From DASQPR01 sp035263025 (GTDB lineage: Bacteria > Actinomycetota > Actinomycetes > Mycobacteriales > Micromonosporaceae): a DNA stretch of 13,014 nt. The notes under the pieces were generated by a model. That model did no database searches and was not told the DNA's origin. It saw only the letters and a list, made by a program, of their open reading frames with translations. The stretch spans positions 1 to 13,014 of the forward strand of contig DATFRR010000071.1 in NCBI GenBank assembly GCA_035263025.1, in the 5' to 3' direction. Shown here piece after piece: positions 1 through 8,470 of the stretch (position 1 is the stretch's first letter; each line of letters starts with the position of its first letter). Both the position numbers and the translations under genes were made by a program.

Positions 1-672
1 GGCTACACGAACGCCGGCAAATCCAGTCTGCTCAACGCATTGACCGGCGCCGGCGTGCTGGTGGAGGACGCCTTGTTCGCCACGCTTGACCCGACGACGC
101 GACGCGCTCAGACGACCGACGGCCGCGTGTTCACATATTCGGACACGGTCGGTTTCGTACGCCACTTGCCGCACCAGTTGATCGAGGCGTTCCGGTCCAC
201 GCTCGAGGAAGTGGCCGAGTCCGACCTCATCGTGCACGTGGTCGATGGCGCGCACCCCGATCCGGAGCAACAGGTGCGGTCGGTCCACGAGGTGCTCGGC
301 GAGGTGGGCGCCGACAAGGTGCCCGAGTTGCTCGTGATCAACAAGATCGACACGGCGGACGAGGAAACGCTGTTGCGGCTCAAGCGGCTCTGGCCGGCCG
401 CGATCTTCGTGTCCGCTCGGACCGGCGCCGGCCTCGACGACCTGCGCGTCGCGGTCGAGGCGCGGCTGCCGCGTCCGTCGGTGGAGCTTCGCGTTCTCGT
501 GCCGTACGATCGCGGCGATCTCGTCGCCGCGGCACACCAGCGCGGCGAGGTGCTCAGCGCGGAGCATCGCGACACCGGGACGGAGTTGTGGGTACGAGTG
601 CCCGAATCCCTGGCCGGGTTGCTCTATCCGTACGAGCTGGCTAGTGGATCTTTAACTGATAACACACTGTGA
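1..672 (+). CDS. hflX: GTPase HflX, C-terminal part (cut by window edge)
   Basis: Ribosome-associated GTPase that in other bacteria splits or rescues stalled ribosomes. The frame is open from base 1 and the first codons read GYTNAGKS, the P-loop (G1) of the HflX family, so the N-terminal HflX domain lies outside the window. The other GTPase motifs follow in order: the G2 threonine region ATLDPTTR, G3 DTVGF, G4 NKID and G5 SAR. The last 60 or so residues form the small C-terminal domain. About 223 residues are present; full HflX proteins are usually 400-500. The codon read as a start near base 40 is internal, downstream of the P-loop, and is not a real start. In actinomycetes hflX commonly lies near lexA, as here. 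Identity is sure; only the 5' end is missing. Confidence 0.95.
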   Translation, partial: GYTNAGKSSLLNALTGAGVLVEDALFATLDPTTRRAQTTDGRVFTYSDTVGFVRHLPHQLIEAFRSTLEEVAESDLIVHVVDGAHPDPEQQVRSVHEVLGEVGADKVPELLVINKIDTADEETLLRLKRLWPAAIFVSARTGAGLDDLRVAVEARLPRPSVELRVLVPYDRGDLVAAAHQRGEVLSAEHRDTGTELWVRVPESLAGLLYPYELASGSLTDNTL

Positions 673-723
673 CGTCCACCCGCGAGGCCCCGATTTCGTG
701 TACATCTCTGCGACACTGAACCG

Positions 724-2166
724 ATGCGGTCTGTTCAGGTAGCGGCGGCCGCCGTCGTCATGGCGGTGGTCGCTTTCTTGAGTGCGCCCGCCGCCGCCGC
801 GCCAAGCACGGCGCCCGCCCCGAGTGGCACTCCGTTACCGACGCCGGTGCCGGCCGCGGTGGCCCCCGCGACCGTGTGCACGATTGGCAACACCGTCGCC
901 GTCGACATGACGGGCCTGGTCGCTACGCAGTCCGGGTATGTCGTCATCGACGGGAAGAATTCGGACTGGGCGCTACGGGTCGCATATCTGGACAGCAAGT
1001 GCCACCGGACCGCGACGCAGACCTACCCGAACGGGCTCGCCGTCGATCCACAGGACATCGCGGTGGACAGCAAGGGCACGCTGTGGATCGCCGACACTGG
1101 TGACGACCCGGTCACGCCGCAGCGCAACACCGTTGCGCTGTGGAAGGTGACGAGCAAGTCGTCGATGACGCGCTACAAGTTCACCTACCCGGACGGTCCG
1201 CACAACGTCGAGGCGTTGGTGCTCAACGGCAACGGCGCGCCGATCTTCGTCACGAAGCAGATCACCGGCGCCGCCAGCATCTACACGTTCACCGGCACCC
1301 TTGCCACTGGCACCACCATGACATTGACGAAGGTCGGCACGTTCACGCCCGAGCAGACCGGCACGGCGAACAAGCTCGGCAACCGTGGTCCGGCGCAGAA
1401 CGAGATCACCGGCGGCGCGAACTCTCCGGACGGATCGAGGGTCGTGCTGCGTACGCTCACCGACGCGTACGAGTGGGACGTGACGAACGGCAACGTGGTG
1501 GCCGCGATCACGAAGGGCAAGCCCCGGATCACGCCGATGCCGAACGAGGCGCAGGGCTACGCGATTGCGTACACGACCGATGGTGCGTCGTTCCTGACCG
1601 TGTCGGACACCTCGTCCGCAACGCCGATGCTCAAGTACAAGCCGGCAACCCCGGTCGCGGTCGCTGCGGCGAAGAAGGCGGCGAAGGGTCCGAAGGCGCC
1701 GAGCGCACTGCGCAAGTGGTTCAACGGGCTCACGTTCAGCCAGCTGATGTGGTTGCTGGCCGGCGTCGCGGCATTCGGCTTCGTACTGTTGATGATCGGC
1801 GTGCTCGGCATCCGCCACTCCCGCCGGATGTTCGGGGCGCAGGCCGCTCGTGGCCGATCGGGCGACGACGATCCACGGGCACCGGCCGCCGTCGGTGGCA
1901 GCGGTGTGTACGGATCGGCGCGCTCGGCAGGTCCGGGTGGCGGGACGGTCTACGGCGGCGGCGACCGCCACGGTGGCGCATCGGATCCGTACGCCGCCCC
2001 GACCAGCCCACCGGTCGGCAAACCGCCGTCGGGCGGTGTGTATTCGGGCGGCCAGTATTCGGGCGGGCACGGCGGGCCCGGCTATCCGCCGAACGGTCCG
2101 GGCAACCGTCCCGAGGATCGGCGCGGCGGCAATTACGGCTCCGGCCGGGGCGACGACCGACGCTGA
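724..2166 (+). CDS. Secreted, membrane-anchored propeller-like protein (Rv2721c-type), Ala/Gly-rich tail
   Basis: Predicted type I membrane protein of 480 residues. Residues 1-26 look like a signal peptide (one Arg, Ala/Val-rich core, AxA-type cleavage near APAAAAP), followed by a Pro/Ala linker. Residues 50-310 resemble beta-propeller/SMP-30-like proteins, with blade-type phrases such as DIAVDSKGTLWIADTGD, NVEALVL and SPDGSRVVLRT. Cys52 and Cys93 could form a disulfide. One membrane helix lies at about 341-362, followed by RHSRR, so the last 118 residues should be cytoplasmic. That tail is rich in Gly, Tyr, Pro and Arg, with repeated VYGG/VYSGG/QYSGG units. Position between hflX and lexA matches M. 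tuberculosis Rv2721c, described as a transmembrane Ala/Gly-rich protein of unknown function. The ATG has no clear Shine-Dalgarno sequence but no better in-frame start is visible. Ligand and role are unknown. Confidence 0.85.
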   Translation: MRSVQVAAAAVVMAVVAFLSAPAAAAPSTAPAPSGTPLPTPVPAAVAPATVCTIGNTVAVDMTGLVATQSGYVVIDGKNSDWALRVAYLDSKCHRTATQTYPNGLAVDPQDIAVDSKGTLWIADTGDDPVTPQRNTVALWKVTSKSSMTRYKFTYPDGPHNVEALVLNGNGAPIFVTKQITGAASIYTFTGTLATGTTMTLTKVGTFTPEQTGTANKLGNRGPAQNEITGGANSPDGSRVVLRTLTDAYEWDVTNGNVVAAITKGKPRITPMPNEAQGYAIAYTTDGASFLTVSDTSSATPMLKYKPATPVAVAAAKKAAKGPKAPSALRKWFNGLTFSQLMWLLAGVAAFGFVLLMIGVLGIRHSRRMFGAQAARGRSGDDDPRAPAAVGGSGVYGSARSAGPGGGTVYGGGDRHGGASDPYAAPTSPPVGKPPSGGVYSGGQYSGGHGGPGYPPNGPGNRPEDRRGGNYGSGRGDDRR

Positions 2167-2169
2167 CGT

Positions 2170-2269
2170 TCGGCCGTGAGCAATCGGCCGTGAGCAGTTG
2201 GCCGCAAGCGGTTTGGCCGCGAGCAGTTCCGCGGCGAACAAATCGGCCGCGGACACTTCGCCGAGGGCG
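2170..2269. repeat. Degenerate 14-15 bp tandem repeats between convergent genes
   Basis: About six to seven imperfect units fill nearly the whole gap between the secreted-protein stop and the lexA stop. The first two are almost identical (TCGGCCGTGAGCAA, then TCGGCCGTGAGCAG). The GGCC-type core recurs near 2172, 2186, 2200, 2215, 2230, 2245 and 2260, so the period is 14 and then 15. Later copies are more diverged. No protein function is assigned; it could be a decayed minisatellite or part of a bidirectional termination region. Confidence 0.6.
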
Positions 2270-3025
2270 TCAGATGCGCCGCATGACGGTGACGACTCGC
2301 CCGAGGATCGTCGCGTCGTCACCCGGGATGGGTTCGAACGCCGGGTTCGCCGGCATCAGCGTGACGTGTCCCTCGCGACGGCGGAACGTCTTCACGGTGG
2401 CCTCACCGTCGATCATGGCCGCGACAATGTCACCGGTCTCGGCCTCGGGCTGCTGGCGCACCACGACCCAGTCGCCGTCGCAGATAGCTGCCTCGATCAT
2501 CGAGTCACCCTTGACCTTCAACAGGAATAGCGTGCCCTCGCCGACGAGCTCTCGCGGTAGCGGGAACACATCGTCGATCGCCTGCTCGGCAAGGATCGGG
2601 CCACCGGCGGCAATGCGACCGACGAGTGGGACGTATGCCGGCTCGGGCCGGCTGGCCAGCAGCGCCTCGTCCTCATCGGCGGACAAGTCCGAGGAGGTGC
2701 GCACGTCGACCGCGCGGGGGCGGTTCGGGTCGCGGCGCAGCAGACCCTTCTTCTCCAGCTCCTTGAGCTGATAGGCGACGCTCGACGGCGAGACTAGCTC
2801 GACCGCCTCACCGATCTCCCGCACGCTAGGCGGATAGCCGTGTTGGGCGACCCAGCCACGGATGAACTCCATGATGCGGCGCTGCCGCGTGGTCAGGCCG
2901 TCGCCGACCGCGGTGGCCAGCCCGCCGCTGACCGGAGAAACCGCGCGTAGCGGGGCATCGCCTCGGCCACCACGGTGGCGCGTGGCCGGGCGGCGGGTCG
3001 GTGCTGCTTTCGGTTCGGTCGGCAC
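2270..3025 (-). CDS. lexA: LexA, SOS-response transcriptional repressor
   Basis: Repressor of DNA-damage genes that cuts itself when bound to RecA filaments. The protein has 251 residues. Residues 1-43 are a basic, probably disordered extension of the kind seen in other actinomycete LexA proteins. The winged helix-turn-helix is at about 44-110, with recognition region PPSVREIGEAVELVSPSSVAYQL. The Ala140-Gly141 cleavage site lies in RIAAGGP. The S24-type serine/lysine catalytic dyad is Ser175 (GDSM) and Lys212 (ATVKTF). The GTG start is chosen because AGGAGG stands 5 bases before it. It is divergent from the LysM gene, and an SOS-like box at 3186-3201 overlaps its proposed promoter, consistent with autoregulation. 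All key residues are present. Confidence 0.97.
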   Translation of the reverse strand: MPTEPKAAPTRRPATRHRGGRGDAPLRAVSPVSGGLATAVGDGLTTRQRRIMEFIRGWVAQHGYPPSVREIGEAVELVSPSSVAYQLKELEKKGLLRRDPNRPRAVDVRTSSDLSADEDEALLASRPEPAYVPLVGRIAAGGPILAEQAIDDVFPLPRELVGEGTLFLLKVKGDSMIEAAICDGDWVVVRQQPEAETGDIVAAMIDGEATVKTFRRREGHVTLMPANPAFEPIPGDDATILGRVVTVMRRI

Positions 3026-3030
3026 GTTGT

Positions 3031-3036
3031 CCTCCT
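3031..3036 (-). promoter_or_regulatory. Ribosome binding site of lexA
   Basis: Reads AGGAGG on the minus strand, 5 bases before the GTG codon. It fixes the lexA start and shows that the N-terminal extension is translated. Confidence 0.8.
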
Positions 3037-3160
3037 CGTCGGATCCGTCACGCCGGTCGCGGCCGGTGACGTCGATCTCGTGGTTCGTAGATGTGCTACC
3101 CGATCTGGATAGCGCCCTTTAGGCGGCTCTGCGGGAAAACTGCGCAACCGGTGTGCCATG

Positions 3161-3189
3161 ACCGTATCCCGGCGCGTGGTCAACTTCAA
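3161..3189 (-). promoter_or_regulatory. lexA: Proposed lexA promoter
   Basis: On the minus strand, TTGAAG (3184-3189) and TACGGT (3161-3166) are separated by exactly 17 bases, a plausible housekeeping-sigma -35/-10 pair. It would give a leader of about 130 bases. The -35 is overlapped by an SOS-like sequence, which is what repression by LexA would need. Read by eye only. Confidence 0.45.
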
Positions 3190-3201
3190 ACGCATGTACG
3201 A
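3186..3201. promoter_or_regulatory. Weak SOS box (LexA operator candidate) for lexA
   Basis: TCAAACGCATGTACGA matches the actinobacterial SOS consensus TCGAAC-N4-GTTCGA at 10 of 12 fixed positions. It overlaps the proposed lexA -35. A weak box at lexA itself would allow graded autoregulation. Weaker evidence than the tandem pair downstream. Confidence 0.5.
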
Positions 3202-3226
3202 GTTGATTTCGTCGTGTCGCTGGAAA

Positions 3227-3249
3227 CTGTCGGCGGCCTCTGGTACATC
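3227..3249 (+). promoter_or_regulatory. RecA-NDp/PafBC-like damage promoter of the LysM gene
   Basis: The mycobacterial RecA-independent damage promoter motif, as I recall it, is TTGTCRGTG, 8 bases, TAnnnT. Here CTGTCGGCG (3227-3235) matches 7 of 9, followed by exactly 8 bases and then TACATC (3244-3249), which keeps TA but lacks the last T. Transcription would start near 3256, inside the tandem SOS boxes, so LexA could block it. Known PafBC control in mycobacteria makes this plausible; the match is imperfect. Confidence 0.4.
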
Positions 3250-3250
3250 T

Positions 3251-3266
3251 TCGTACGTAGGTTCGA
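3251..3266. promoter_or_regulatory. SOS box 1 of tandem pair (11/12 match)
   Basis: TCGTACGTAGGTTCGA differs from TCGAAC-N4-GTTCGA at one fixed position. It abuts the next box with no base between them. Confidence 0.7.
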
Positions 3267-3282
3267 TCGAACGACAGTTCGA
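3267..3282. promoter_or_regulatory. SOS box 2 of tandem pair (perfect match)
   Basis: TCGAACGACAGTTCGA is a perfect TCGAAC-N4-GTTCGA LexA operator. It ends 39 bases before the LysM-gene ATG. Twelve fixed bases are not expected by chance in a window this size. With lexA next door, this is a strong operator call. An extra GTTCGA half-site lies at 3291-3296. Confidence 0.92.
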
Positions 3283-3311
3283 TTTCGGCAGTTCGATGTC
3301 AGTGCGGCCGT

Positions 3312-3316
3312 GGAGG
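3312..3316 (+). promoter_or_regulatory. Ribosome binding site of the LysM gene
   Basis: GGAGG, 5 bases before the ATG at 3322. It decides the start: the open frame runs up to 3091, but the upstream part is the promoter and operator region. Confidence 0.75.
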
Positions 3317-3321
3317 TCGAG

Positions 3322-4047
3322 ATGGGCGAGACGGCGTTAGTCCGCAGTCCGGAGGTAGTCGGCGGTTCGGCGGGAATCAGCAGTTCGGGGCGGGGGACCA
3401 GGCGGCGTGGCACGTCCCAGGTCGTCCCGGACAGCGTCGCGGCGCGGGAAATGCGGGCGCCGGTCGCGCGTCCGGCGCGAGAACGGTTCGTGTCGGGACA
3501 GCGCGGCCACTTGCGCGTCGTCGCGGATCCGTCGGACCGACCGGCGCGCCTCGCGGCACCCGCGGTTTACACCGACCCGTGGCCCGACAAACTGCCAGGA
3601 TCGCGGGGCGACCGCCGTGGATCCGCCGAGAGCCGATTCGTGGCCATTGAGTCGCGTCTGGGGCAGAAACGTGCCGCCGTGTGGGCCGACCACCAGCCCG
3701 CGGACCACGCCACTACCGATCACAGCACCGTCCACGCGCCAGCTGTGCGGCCGACCAGCAGGCGCGCACCGGTCCGTCTGACTCGACGCGGGCGCCTGGT
3801 GGTGCTGCTCCTAGTGCTCGCGCTGTCCGCGTCGCTAGTTGCCTTGCTGGCGTCGACGAGCAACGCAGCCGCGCCCGCGCCGCCGCACACGGTCGTTGTC
3901 CATCCGGGCGACACGCTCTGGTCGATCGCGTCGCGCATACATCCGCGCGGGCCGCTCACCGCCACGATGCTGGAGATCGAGCGCCTCAATCACATGGCCG
4001 ACGGGACGGTTTACGTCGGACAGCTACTGATCGTGCCGGCCTCATGA
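3322..4047 (+). CDS. ChiZ/DivS-like SOS-induced LysM membrane protein (division inhibitor candidate)
   Basis: Predicted bitopic membrane protein of 241 residues. Residues 1-157 are a long, Arg-rich, low-complexity cytoplasmic tail. One membrane helix spans about 159-178. Residues 188-239 are a LysM domain (HTVVVHPGDTLWSIASRI ... VYVGQLLIVP) that should sit outside and bind peptidoglycan. Divergence from lexA, tandem SOS boxes 40 bases before the start and nrdR downstream match M. tuberculosis Rv2719c (ChiZ). ChiZ is reported to be damage-induced, to act on or bind the cell wall and to block division; C. glutamicum DivS sits similarly. ChiZ is about 165 residues, so this cytoplasmic tail is much longer. 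No separate hydrolase domain is visible beyond LysM, so enzymatic activity is unproven. The role as an SOS division brake is inferred from context. Confidence 0.85.
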   Translation: MGETALVRSPEVVGGSAGISSSGRGTRRRGTSQVVPDSVAAREMRAPVARPARERFVSGQRGHLRVVADPSDRPARLAAPAVYTDPWPDKLPGSRGDRRGSAESRFVAIESRLGQKRAAVWADHQPADHATTDHSTVHAPAVRPTSRRAPVRLTRRGRLVVLLLVLALSASLVALLASTSNAAAPAPPHTVVVHPGDTLWSIASRIHPRGPLTATMLEIERLNHMADGTVYVGQLLIVPAS

Positions 4048-4213
4048 CCTGCTCCTCAAGATCGGCTCGCGAAGATCATGGATGCGGATTCGGACAGACG
4101 GGTCTGCGGGTGCCGTTGGTCGGCCGACGCACGCATCCCGCACGACAAGGTGGAAAAGGATCGCGCGACACGCCGGGGATGCTTGCGCGTCGCACAGGCG
4201 AGGAATAGCGTCA

Positions 4214-4229
4214 ACCCCACATCTAGTAG
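4214..4229. promoter_or_regulatory. NrdR box 1 (candidate)
   Basis: ACCCCACATCTAGTAG matches the NrdR consensus ACACWATATWTAGTGT, as I recall it, at about 10 of 16 positions. Together with the second box 16 bases away it has the spacing typical of paired NrdR sites. Confidence 0.5.
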
Positions 4230-4245
4230 TTACATGGATGTGAGT

Positions 4246-4261
4246 TGCCTACAGGTTGGGT
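4246..4261. promoter_or_regulatory. NrdR box 2 (candidate)
   Basis: TGCCTACAGGTTGGGT matches at about 9 of 16 positions, with the conserved CTACA and GG.T arms. It is centred 32 bp, three helical turns, from box 1 and overlaps the proposed -35 of nrdR. Implies autoregulation of nrdR and control of nrdJ. Confidence 0.5.
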
Positions 4262-4459
4262 CGGTCAGCCTGTAAGCTTGGAATACGCGCGGGCGTCGAT
4301 GTTCCGACCGGAGGCTTGGCATCGACGTTGTCATGGTGTTCGGCGGCGTAATCGAGGTGCCGGCCCCGCTCCGGTCGGACCGTGCGCGAGTAGTCATCGT
4401 GAGGGATCGGGATCACGGGCGGCAGATGCCGCCGTCGGGTAGTCGGGGAGGTGGTCGTC

Positions 4460-5005
4460 ATGCGGTGTCCGTACTGCCGCCACGGCGATTCACGTGTCGT
4501 CGACTCACGAGAGGCCGAGGACGGCCAGTTGATCCGTCGGCGCCGGTCGTGTCCGGAGTGTGGCAAGCGGTTCACGACCGTCGAGGAGGCAGTGCTCGCC
4601 GTCGTGAAGCGCAGCGGCGTCACCGAACCGTTTAGCCGCGGCAAGATCATGAGCGGCGTACGCAAGGCATGCCAGGGACGACCAGTCGACGACGACGCGC
4701 TCGCGCTTCTCGCCCAGCGGGTCGAGGAGTCGATCCGGGCGCGCGGCGTCGCCGAGGTGCCGAGCCACGACGTTGGCCTCGAGATCCTCGGACCGCTGCG
4801 AGATCTCGACGAGGTGGCCTACCTGCGGTTCGCGAGCGTCTACCACTCCTTCGAGTCGCTGGCCGATTTCGAGCGGGAGATCGTGGCGCTGCGCCAGTCG
4901 TACGAGCAGGACAACACCGCCGGTCCACCGGAGCGCGACGATGCCGACGAACACGGCCCGCCCGGGTCGGCGGTTCCGGCACGCGTACCCGCTGGCGCGG
5001 GCTGA
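4460..5005 (+). CDS. nrdR: NrdR, ribonucleotide reductase repressor
   Basis: ATP/dATP-sensing repressor of ribonucleotide reductase genes. The protein has 181 residues. An N-terminal zinc ribbon carries Cys3, Cys6, Cys31 and Cys34 (MRCPYC ... SCPECGKRFTT). An ATP-cone follows at about 46-136, with VVKRSG near its start and the family phrase VAYLRFASVYHSF near its end. The ATG at 4460 is chosen because NrdR proteins begin MRCP and GGGGAGG ends 8 bases upstream; a GTG at 4451 is inside that ribosome site. The last 30 or so residues (from about SYEQDN) are a hydrophilic Pro/Asp-rich extension, making the protein longer than the usual 150-160. The gene precedes nrdJ in the same direction, as in Streptomyces. 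Confidence 0.97.
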   Translation: MRCPYCRHGDSRVVDSREAEDGQLIRRRRSCPECGKRFTTVEEAVLAVVKRSGVTEPFSRGKIMSGVRKACQGRPVDDDALALLAQRVEESIRARGVAEVPSHDVGLEILGPLRDLDEVAYLRFASVYHSFESLADFEREIVALRQSYEQDNTAGPPERDDADEHGPPGSAVPARVPAGAG

Positions 5006-5180
5006 GCGCGACCACCGGGACGGCGCGGCGGAGACCGCGTGGCTGGGCATGCCGGCGTCTTGGCCGGCGACCCGACCCGGCAGCTGATCAATGTTTGACG
5101 AAGATGTGACGGCCGTCCGCATCGTCGGTGGCCGGGTGTAAGGACGTAAGAGAAGAGACATGTGGCGCGCCGCGATGGCG

Positions 5181-5232
5181 TGACGCGGACGGCGTCAGCG
5201 ACGTTGAAACGTCGCCGGAGTCATCCGGACTC
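5181..5232 (+). promoter_or_regulatory. Three consecutive stem-loops in the nrdJ leader
   Basis: Stem 1: TGACGC (5181-5186), loop GGACG, GCGTCA (5192-5197). Stem 2 follows directly: GCGACGT (5198-5204), loop TGAA, ACGTCGC (5209-5215). Stem 3: GAGTC (5218-5222), loop ATCCG, GACTC (5228-5232). All arms are perfect. The GGA of loop 1 and the UCC of loop 3 could pair. No U-tract follows, so a simple terminator is unlikely. Function unknown: RNA leader or protein sites. Confidence 0.45.
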
Positions 5233-5316
5233 AGACGGCGGGCAGCGAAACGGTCGCGTTCCATGTAGCGCGACGCTTGTGAAGAGACAGGGTCTATGAC
5301 ATGGGCAGCGAGGATC

Positions 5317-5324
5317 GAGGGGGA
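5317..5324 (+). promoter_or_regulatory. Ribosome binding site of nrdJ
   Basis: GAGGGGGA, 6 bases before the ATG at 5331. It favours this start over the ATG at 5301, which has no comparable site and would place this sequence inside the gene. Confidence 0.65.
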
Positions 5325-5330
5325 CCGGAG

Positions 5331-8246
<2,916 letters not shown>

Positions 8247-8272
8247 GTCACGCCGTAGTTGCCACAGACATT

Positions 8273-8306
8273 GGTTGGGGTCGGCGCGGCTTCGCGTGGC
8301 CCAACC
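8273..8306 (+). terminator. Possible hairpin terminator after nrdJ
   Basis: GGTTGGG (8273-8279) pairs with CCCAACC (8300-8306). An inner CGCG-GCTT-CGCG hairpin lies at 8285-8296. It starts 26 bases after the nrdJ stop. There is no U-run, but actinomycete terminators often lack one. Tentative. Confidence 0.4.
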
Positions 8307-8470
8307 TATGTGGCGATAAACGGTTGAGCGTCGATGCATCGACATGGGACGATGTAAGCCCAGTTGTGGAGTTAGCGTTCGCTCTGCGCATACCAATTTG
8401 TGCACGGTCGCCGAATCGGCCTAAGCGGAAGAACTGGCCCGTACGCTGGGCTGGCGATATGGAGCCGGTG

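Larger units (their letters stand above)
4048..4459. other. 412 bp intergenic region upstream of nrdR
   Basis: No convincing gene. A 65-codon frame at 4078-4275 has no ribosome site and runs through the NrdR boxes. The notable content is the pair of NrdR-box-like sequences at 4214-4229 and 4246-4261. A possible promoter (TTGGGT at 4256-4261, 17 bases, TGGAAT at 4279-4284) has its -35 inside the second box. The leader from there to nrdR, about 170 bases, shows nothing I recognise. Confidence 0.6.
5006..5330 (+). other. 325 bp nrdR-nrdJ intergenic region, structured leader
   Basis: No gene is supported. It holds three successive inverted repeats at 5181-5232, listed separately. Two short motifs recur: GAAGAGACA at 5152 and 5281, and CATGTRGCGCG at 5159 and 5262. 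I see no NrdR box or cobalamin riboswitch here and no convincing -35/-10 pair. Cotranscription with nrdR or a separate nrdJ promoter are both possible. Confidence 0.5.

Noticed and set aside
973..2322. Long minus-strand frame (449 codons) and other long frames across the secreted-protein gene
   Set aside because: Arg/Ala-rich translations with no family signature, antisense to a gene with a signal peptide, domain and membrane helix; high-GC shadow frames.
3261..3272. Perfect palindrome GTTCGATCGAAC
   Set aside because: It is simply the junction of the two abutting SOS boxes, not a separate site.
3091..3321. Upstream extension of the LysM reading frame
   Set aside because: It would translate through the damage promoter motif and both SOS boxes; the ATG at 3322 has a proper ribosome site.
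4078..4275. Small 65-codon frame before nrdR
   Set aside because: No ribosome site, no recognisable product, and it runs through the NrdR boxes.
5152..5289. Repeated GAAGAGACA and CATGTRGCGCG motifs in the nrdJ leader
   Set aside because: Short, unequally spaced and in changed order; not enough to call a repeat element.
5006..5330. Cobalamin riboswitch before B12-dependent nrdJ
   Set aside because: I see no B12-box-like sequence; the three short hairpins do not match that fold, and a cell relying on B12 for NrdJ would not need to switch it off with B12.
8330..8343. Perfect 14 bp palindrome GTCGATGCATCGAC before the membrane-protein gene
   Set aside because: About one such palindrome is expected by chance in a window this size and no promoter pair fits around it.
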